Shown one piece after another: positions 6,532 to 9,154 of a stretch of DNA of 9,154 nt. Source of the DNA: CAJCIY01 sp036379355 (lineage in GTDB: Bacteria > Actinomycetota > Actinomycetes > Mycobacteriales > CAJCIY01); assembly GCA_036379355.1 (NCBI GenBank), contig DASVGV010000110.1, forward strand, positions 1 to 9,154, read 5' to 3'. The notes beneath the pieces were generated by a model. It made no database searches and was not told the DNA's origin. It saw nothing but the letters and a program-made list of their open reading frames with translations. Numbering within the stretch: position 1 is the stretch's first letter; each line of letters starts with the position of its first letter. Made by a program: the position numbers and the translations under genes.

Positions 6532-7155
6532 TCAGCCCTCGGTCTGGGTCTCCCCCACCGCCATGGCGAACGGCTGGTCCCCGTAGGTGAACTCGGCGGG
6601 ACCACCCGCGGCCACCTGGGTCAGCTGGAACGGACCGTTGGTGCCGTCCGGGAAGTTCTGCCCCACCGTGACGGTCGAGGTGTTCCCGTTGAGGGTGACC
6701 TGGACGGTCTTGGTGTCGATGACCTTGTCGAGCTTCAGGGTGTACGTCTGGCTGCTCGGCGCCGTCGAGGGCTGCACGACCACGATGGTCGGCGTGGTCG
6801 GCTCGGCCGTCGCCGACGCGGTGGCCGTCGCCGACGCAGTGACAGGCGCCACCAGCGGCGAGAACGGGTCACGCACCTTCAGCTGCGGCGCCGGCGTCGC
6901 TGCCGCGGTGGCAGAGGGACTCGCCGGCGCGGAGGCCTTCGGCTTGACCGTGTGGTGAGGCACGACGAAGTTGTCCGAGCTGTTGCTGGACGAGCCGCTC
7001 AGCATCGGCTTCACGACGAAGAGTCCGAGAAGGGCGACCACGACGACGGCGGCGCCGATGGCGGCAAGCACCTTGCGGTCGTTGAGGCGGTCCCGCAGGC
7101 TCTGCTGCTCCTCGTCCTCGGCGACCGGCGGCTGCTCGGGCAGGGGCTGGGTCAT
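6532..7155 (-). CDS. Membrane-anchored PilP-like pilus assembly protein (tentative)
   Basis: The protein has 207 residues and no recognised enzymatic motif. A charged cytoplasmic N-terminus (about 1-28) leads to one transmembrane helix at about 29-49 (VLAAIGAAVVVVALLGLFVV). An extended Ser/Ala/Pro/Thr-rich stretch (52-135) follows, then a beta-rich domain (about 137-200: YTLKLDKVIDTKTVQVTLNG...). VRDPFSPL at 94-101 resembles the R-D/N-P-F-x-P motif seen before the folded domain of PilP. The C-terminal domain has the look of the PilP/GspC homology-region fold. With its place directly after pilO, this points to a PilP counterpart. Known PilP is a lipoprotein that links PilN/PilO to the secretin PilQ, whereas this one is held by a helix and no lipobox is seen. 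The start ATG has AGGAG upstream that overlaps the pilO stop (TAGGAG). A real but differently named pilus accessory protein remains possible. Confidence 0.7.
   Translation of the reverse strand: MTQPLPEQPPVAEDEEQQSLRDRLNDRKVLAAIGAAVVVVALLGLFVVKPMLSGSSSNSSDNFVVPHHTVKPKASAPASPSATAAATPAPQLKVRDPFSPLVAPVTASATATASATAEPTTPTIVVVQPSTAPSSQTYTLKLDKVIDTKTVQVTLNGNTSTVTVGQNFPDGTNGPFQLTQVAAGGPAEFTYGDQPFAMAVGETQTEG
6805..6837. repeat. Two direct 15-bp repeats with 18-bp period in the PilP-like linker
   Basis: GGCCGTCGCCGACGC occurs on the plus strand at 6805-6819 and again at 6823-6837. In the coding direction the 18-bp unit encodes the six-residue repeat TASATA within the low-complexity linker. The unit keeps the frame, so copy-number change would lengthen or shorten the spacer without breaking the protein. 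Confidence 0.8.
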
Positions 7156-7164
7156 CGCTGGCTC

Positions 7165-7878
7165 CTACTTCGCCGCGGGCGCGGCGGTCGACGGGGTGCC
7201 CGTGGCGGGCGTGGCACTGCCGAGGGCGGCGGTGGTCATGAACACCTCGGCCTGGATCGACACGGTCAGCTCACCCGTACCGACCGTCGGCGGCCCGGAG
7301 GAGCCCCCCTGGCTGGCCTGGTAGCCGATCGTGAAGGTGTCGACGAGCATCGAGCGCTGGAGACCCTCGAGCTGGTCGAGGAACTGCTCGATGTCGAAGT
7401 ACGAGCCGGTCACCGACAGGCTGAGCGGGATCTGCGCGAGACCCGGCACCGCACTGGCCGTACCGGTGCTCGTGGTCGTCGTGGTGGTCGTCGATCCGGT
7501 CGTGCCACTCGCCCCAACGGCAGCCGGGTTCGCCTTGAACGCCGTCGGGTTGCCCGGGGAGACATTGGTGAGGTCGACGTTGGTCTGGGCGGCAGCGGCG
7601 TCGAGGCTGCGGAGCAGAGCCGGCAGCGCCGGCTGGGCCGGTAGCTGCTGCACGATCTCGGCAAGGACGGCCTGCTGCGAGGCGAGGTTGCGGCTCTCCT
7701 CCTGCAGCGTGGACAGCTGTGCGCGCAGCGACTGCACCTGGCCCTGCACGGTGGTCGTCTGGGACTTCACCGACGACGCCTTCGAGTGCTGCGGCTTGAC
7801 CAGCAGCATGAAGCCGACGACCAGCACCAGCAGGCACACGAGGGCCGTCACGAGCGTCCACTGACGCTTGGCGGTCAT
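7165..7878 (-). CDS. pilO: Type IV pilus inner-membrane protein PilO
   Basis: The protein has 237 residues with the PilO layout. A short basic N-terminus is followed by a transmembrane helix at about 8-28 (LVTALVCLLVLVVGFMLLV). A coiled coil at about 33-80 is rich in Q, S and L (VKSQ...VQSLRAQLSTLQEESRNLASQQ). The C-terminal ferredoxin-like domain includes IPLSLSVTGSYFDIEQFLDQLEGLQRSMLVDTF (150-182), the most recognisable PilO segment. In known systems PilO pairs with PilN in the membrane and connects the cytoplasmic PilM/motor platform to outer parts. A threonine-rich insertion (GTTGSTTTTTTTSTGT, 125-140) sits inside the outer domain, and a Pro/Ala/Thr tail ends the protein; both look like flexible linkers. 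The start ATG lies 3 bp after the pilN stop, with GGGAG upstream. Confidence 0.9.
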   Translation of the reverse strand: MTAKRQWTLVTALVCLLVLVVGFMLLVKPQHSKASSVKSQTTTVQGQVQSLRAQLSTLQEESRNLASQQAVLAEIVQQLPAQPALPALLRSLDAAAAQTNVDLTNVSPGNPTAFKANPAAVGASGTTGSTTTTTTTSTGTASAVPGLAQIPLSLSVTGSYFDIEQFLDQLEGLQRSMLVDTFTIGYQASQGGSSGPPTVGTGELTVSIQAEVFMTTAALGSATPATGTPSTAAPAAK

Positions 7879-7881
7879 AGG

Positions 7882-8607
7882 TCAGCTCCCTGAGTTCGCG
7901 AACGGGGCGGGGGCCAGCAGCGCCGACGTGACCGTCACCGTGGAGGTGAAGTTCACGACGGGCACGGTGCCGATGTAGGCCTCCTGCGTCGTGGTGACGT
8001 ACGGGTTGGTGTAGCCGTGCTCGGCGGCGAGCGACTCGAGCCAGGAGGCAACGACGTCGCGGGCGCCGTTGAGGCCCGCCTCGCCGGAGAGGCCCTGCTC
8101 GCTGGCGACACCGGTGAAGGTGATGCTGGCGATGCCCTGGCTGGTCAGCGCGCCGTTCGTGGACGGTCCGGCCGTGACCGACATGTTGGTGAGCCACACG
8201 CCCGGCGGCGTCGAGAGCGCCAGGTCGTTCAGCTGCTGGGACCATTCGATCTTTCCGGCGAGCGCCTCGGTGACCAGCGCCTTCGCGGAGGCCACCTGGG
8301 CGTACGCCTGGGCGACCGGCTGCAGCTTGCTGACCTGTGCCTGCACGGCCGACTGCTCCTGCTGGGCGGACGCGAGGCCCTTCTTCGCCGAGCTGACCGA
8401 CGAGTGCGCCTGGTAGTACAGGCCGCCCACGATGACGAGGCAGAGGACGACCACGCCGAGGCAAACCTGCTTCAGCTGGCGCAGGGCGGTGTGTTCGGCG
8501 ATCTCCGGCGGCATCAGGTTGATGCTCGGCAGGCTCGCCAGGTGCGCCACTGCGGGGGTGGGAGCGCCGAGGGCGACGTGCCCCCCGGTCTCGACGTCGG
8601 CGGTCAC
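7882..8607 (-). CDS. pilN: Type IV pilus inner-membrane protein PilN
   Basis: The protein has 241 residues from the GTG at 8605-8607. That start overlaps the pilM stop in GTGA and has GGGAGGG just upstream. The frame is open to 8868, but the extra 87 residues are Arg/Pro-rich shadow of pilM. The cytoplasmic N-terminus holds SINLMPPEI at 28-36, corresponding to the INLLP peptide with which PilN docks into PilM. A transmembrane helix follows at about 48-66 (VCLGVVVLCLVIVGGLYY), then a coiled coil at about 68-110. The outer PilN-type domain has IEWSQQLNDLALSTPPGVWLTNMSV (120-144). Together with pilM and pilO it forms the alignment subcomplex of a type IV pilus machine. Some actinobacterial PilN N-termini are longer than in proteobacteria; here about 27 residues precede the docking motif. 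Confidence 0.9.
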   Translation of the reverse strand: MTADVETGGHVALGAPTPAVAHLASLPSINLMPPEIAEHTALRQLKQVCLGVVVLCLVIVGGLYYQAHSSVSSAKKGLASAQQEQSAVQAQVSKLQPVAQAYAQVASAKALVTEALAGKIEWSQQLNDLALSTPPGVWLTNMSVTAGPSTNGALTSQGIASITFTGVASEQGLSGEAGLNGARDVVASWLESLAAEHGYTNPYVTTTQEAYIGTVPVVNFTSTVTVTSALLAPAPFANSGS

Positions 8608-9154
8608 GAGGCCCTCCCGAGGGCGAGTCCGACAGGCACCGCCATGCGGGCCTGTACCGAGGCGAGCTGTTCCGGCTCGAGGCCCGTACGGCCCAGTTCG
8701 AGGCCGGCGAGCGGCGATGCCACGACGACCGGCAGGCGGGAGCTCGTGGCCAGGCGCTGCGCCAGTCCGCCGAGCTGGGAGCCGCCGCCGGTGAGGACGA
8801 TGCGGCGGATACGGATGCCGGTCTGGCCGACGTGGTACTCGAGCGACTGCCGCACTTCGTCGACCCATTGCGCGGCGCCGGCCTCGAGTGCCCGCTGCGC
8901 GGGGTGCGCGTCGGCGTGGGCCGGGTCGGCGGCCAGGGACAGCGTGGCCTTTGTGCCCTCCGCGGTGGTCGCGTCGACACCCAGACGCTCGGCGATCTGG
9001 TCGGTGAGGTCGTCCCCACCGAGGAGCAGCACGCGTACGAACTGCGGTACGGCGTTCTGGTGCACCACGATGTTGGTGACGTGGGCACCGACGTCGATGA
9101 TGGCTTCGGACTCCGTATCCAGGCCCATGACGCCGCCGCCACCGCCGAGGGAGC
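8604..9154 (-). CDS. pilM: Type IV pilus assembly ATP-binding protein PilM, C-terminal part (cut by window edge)
   Basis: The last 182 complete codons are visible; the start lies beyond the window. PilM is a cytoplasmic actin/FtsA-like protein that binds the N-terminus of PilN and links it to the pilus motor. EAIIDVGAHVTNIVVHQN near the visible beginning is the second phosphate-binding loop of the actin fold. IRRIVLTGGGSQLGGLAQRLA further on is the adenosine-binding motif. ELGRTGLEPEQLASVQARMAVPVGLALGRA is the usual PilM ending. A run of five glycines precedes the phosphate loop (SLGGGGGVMGL), probably a surface loop. The in-frame ATG at 9126-9128 is internal, not the start. The TGA (8604-8606) overlaps the pilN GTG. 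Confidence 0.92.
   Translation of the reverse strand, partial: SLGGGGGVMGLDTESEAIIDVGAHVTNIVVHQNAVPQFVRVLLLGGDDLTDQIAERLGVDATTAEGTKATLSLAADPAHADAHPAQRALEAGAAQWVDEVRQSLEYHVGQTGIRIRRIVLTGGGSQLGGLAQRLATSSRLPVVVASPLAGLELGRTGLEPEQLASVQARMAVPVGLALGRAS

Noticed and set aside
6498..6605. N-terminal extension of aroC by 36 residues
   Set aside because: Chorismate synthases begin (M)LRWLTAGESHG; the extension overlaps the previous gene and is compositionally a shadow.
5023..7644. Very long plus-strand open frame (about 870 codons) opposite aroK, aroC and pilus genes
   Set aside because: It is antisense to four genes with clear family motifs, is Arg/Gly/Ala/Ser-rich, and arises from the lack of AT-rich stop codons in high-GC DNA.
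8608..8868. N-terminal extension of pilN by 87 residues
   Set aside because: It is Arg/Pro-rich sequence in another frame of pilM, and the GTG at 8607 has a strong binding site and the typical 4-bp overlap.
1..9154. CRISPR array, tRNA/rRNA genes, insertion sequences, phage or defence genes
   Set aside because: No spaced repeats, no tRNA-like cloverleaf, no transposase or integrase frame and no defence domain were found; gene-free gaps are all under about 90 bp.

Overview
This is a high-GC window in which every supported gene lies on the minus strand. It looks like a chromosomal segment of an actinobacterium. The grounds are the strong G/C bias at third codon positions, frequent GTG starts, stop/start overlaps between genes, and an EF-P N-terminus of actinobacterial type (MATTNDLKNG...). 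I cannot name the genus. The features below are listed from low to high coordinate, so transcription runs from the bottom of the list to the top.

In transcription order there are four blocks. (1) 9154-6532: pilM (5' end outside the window), pilN, pilO and a PilP-like protein. These are inner-membrane alignment components of a type IV pilus (or related type II secretion-like) machine. (2) 6497-3348: aroC, aroK, aroB and aroQ, a tightly overlapping shikimate-pathway operon that starts 34 bp after the PilP-like gene. (3) 3312-76: a MarR-family regulator and two adjacent, closely related EntS-like (MFS_3) exporters. The first exporter overlaps marR by 4 bp. The second has its own leader. (4) 54-1: the first 18 codons of efp (elongation factor P).

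The best-supported regulatory observation is an identical 18-bp sequence, TATGCTTGCCGATAGGCA in the coding direction. It occurs once upstream of marR and once upstream of the second exporter. It contains the inverted repeat TTGCC-N4-GGCAA (complete in one copy). This suggests that the MarR protein controls both its own operon and the second exporter from duplicate operators.

The pilMNOP-then-aro order resembles the pilMNOPQ/hofMNOPQ-aroK-aroB order of gammaproteobacteria, but here no secretin gene (pilQ) sits between the PilP-like gene and the aro genes. The marR-exporter module lies between aroQ and efp, which I believe are often close neighbours in actinobacteria, so it may be an insertion into a housekeeping cluster. 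I see no RNA genes, CRISPR arrays, insertion sequences, attachment sites or convincing intrinsic terminators. No gene-free gap exceeds about 90 bp. Nothing here is clearly an undescribed system. The membrane-anchored PilP-like protein and the two-operator efflux regulon are the parts most worth checking.
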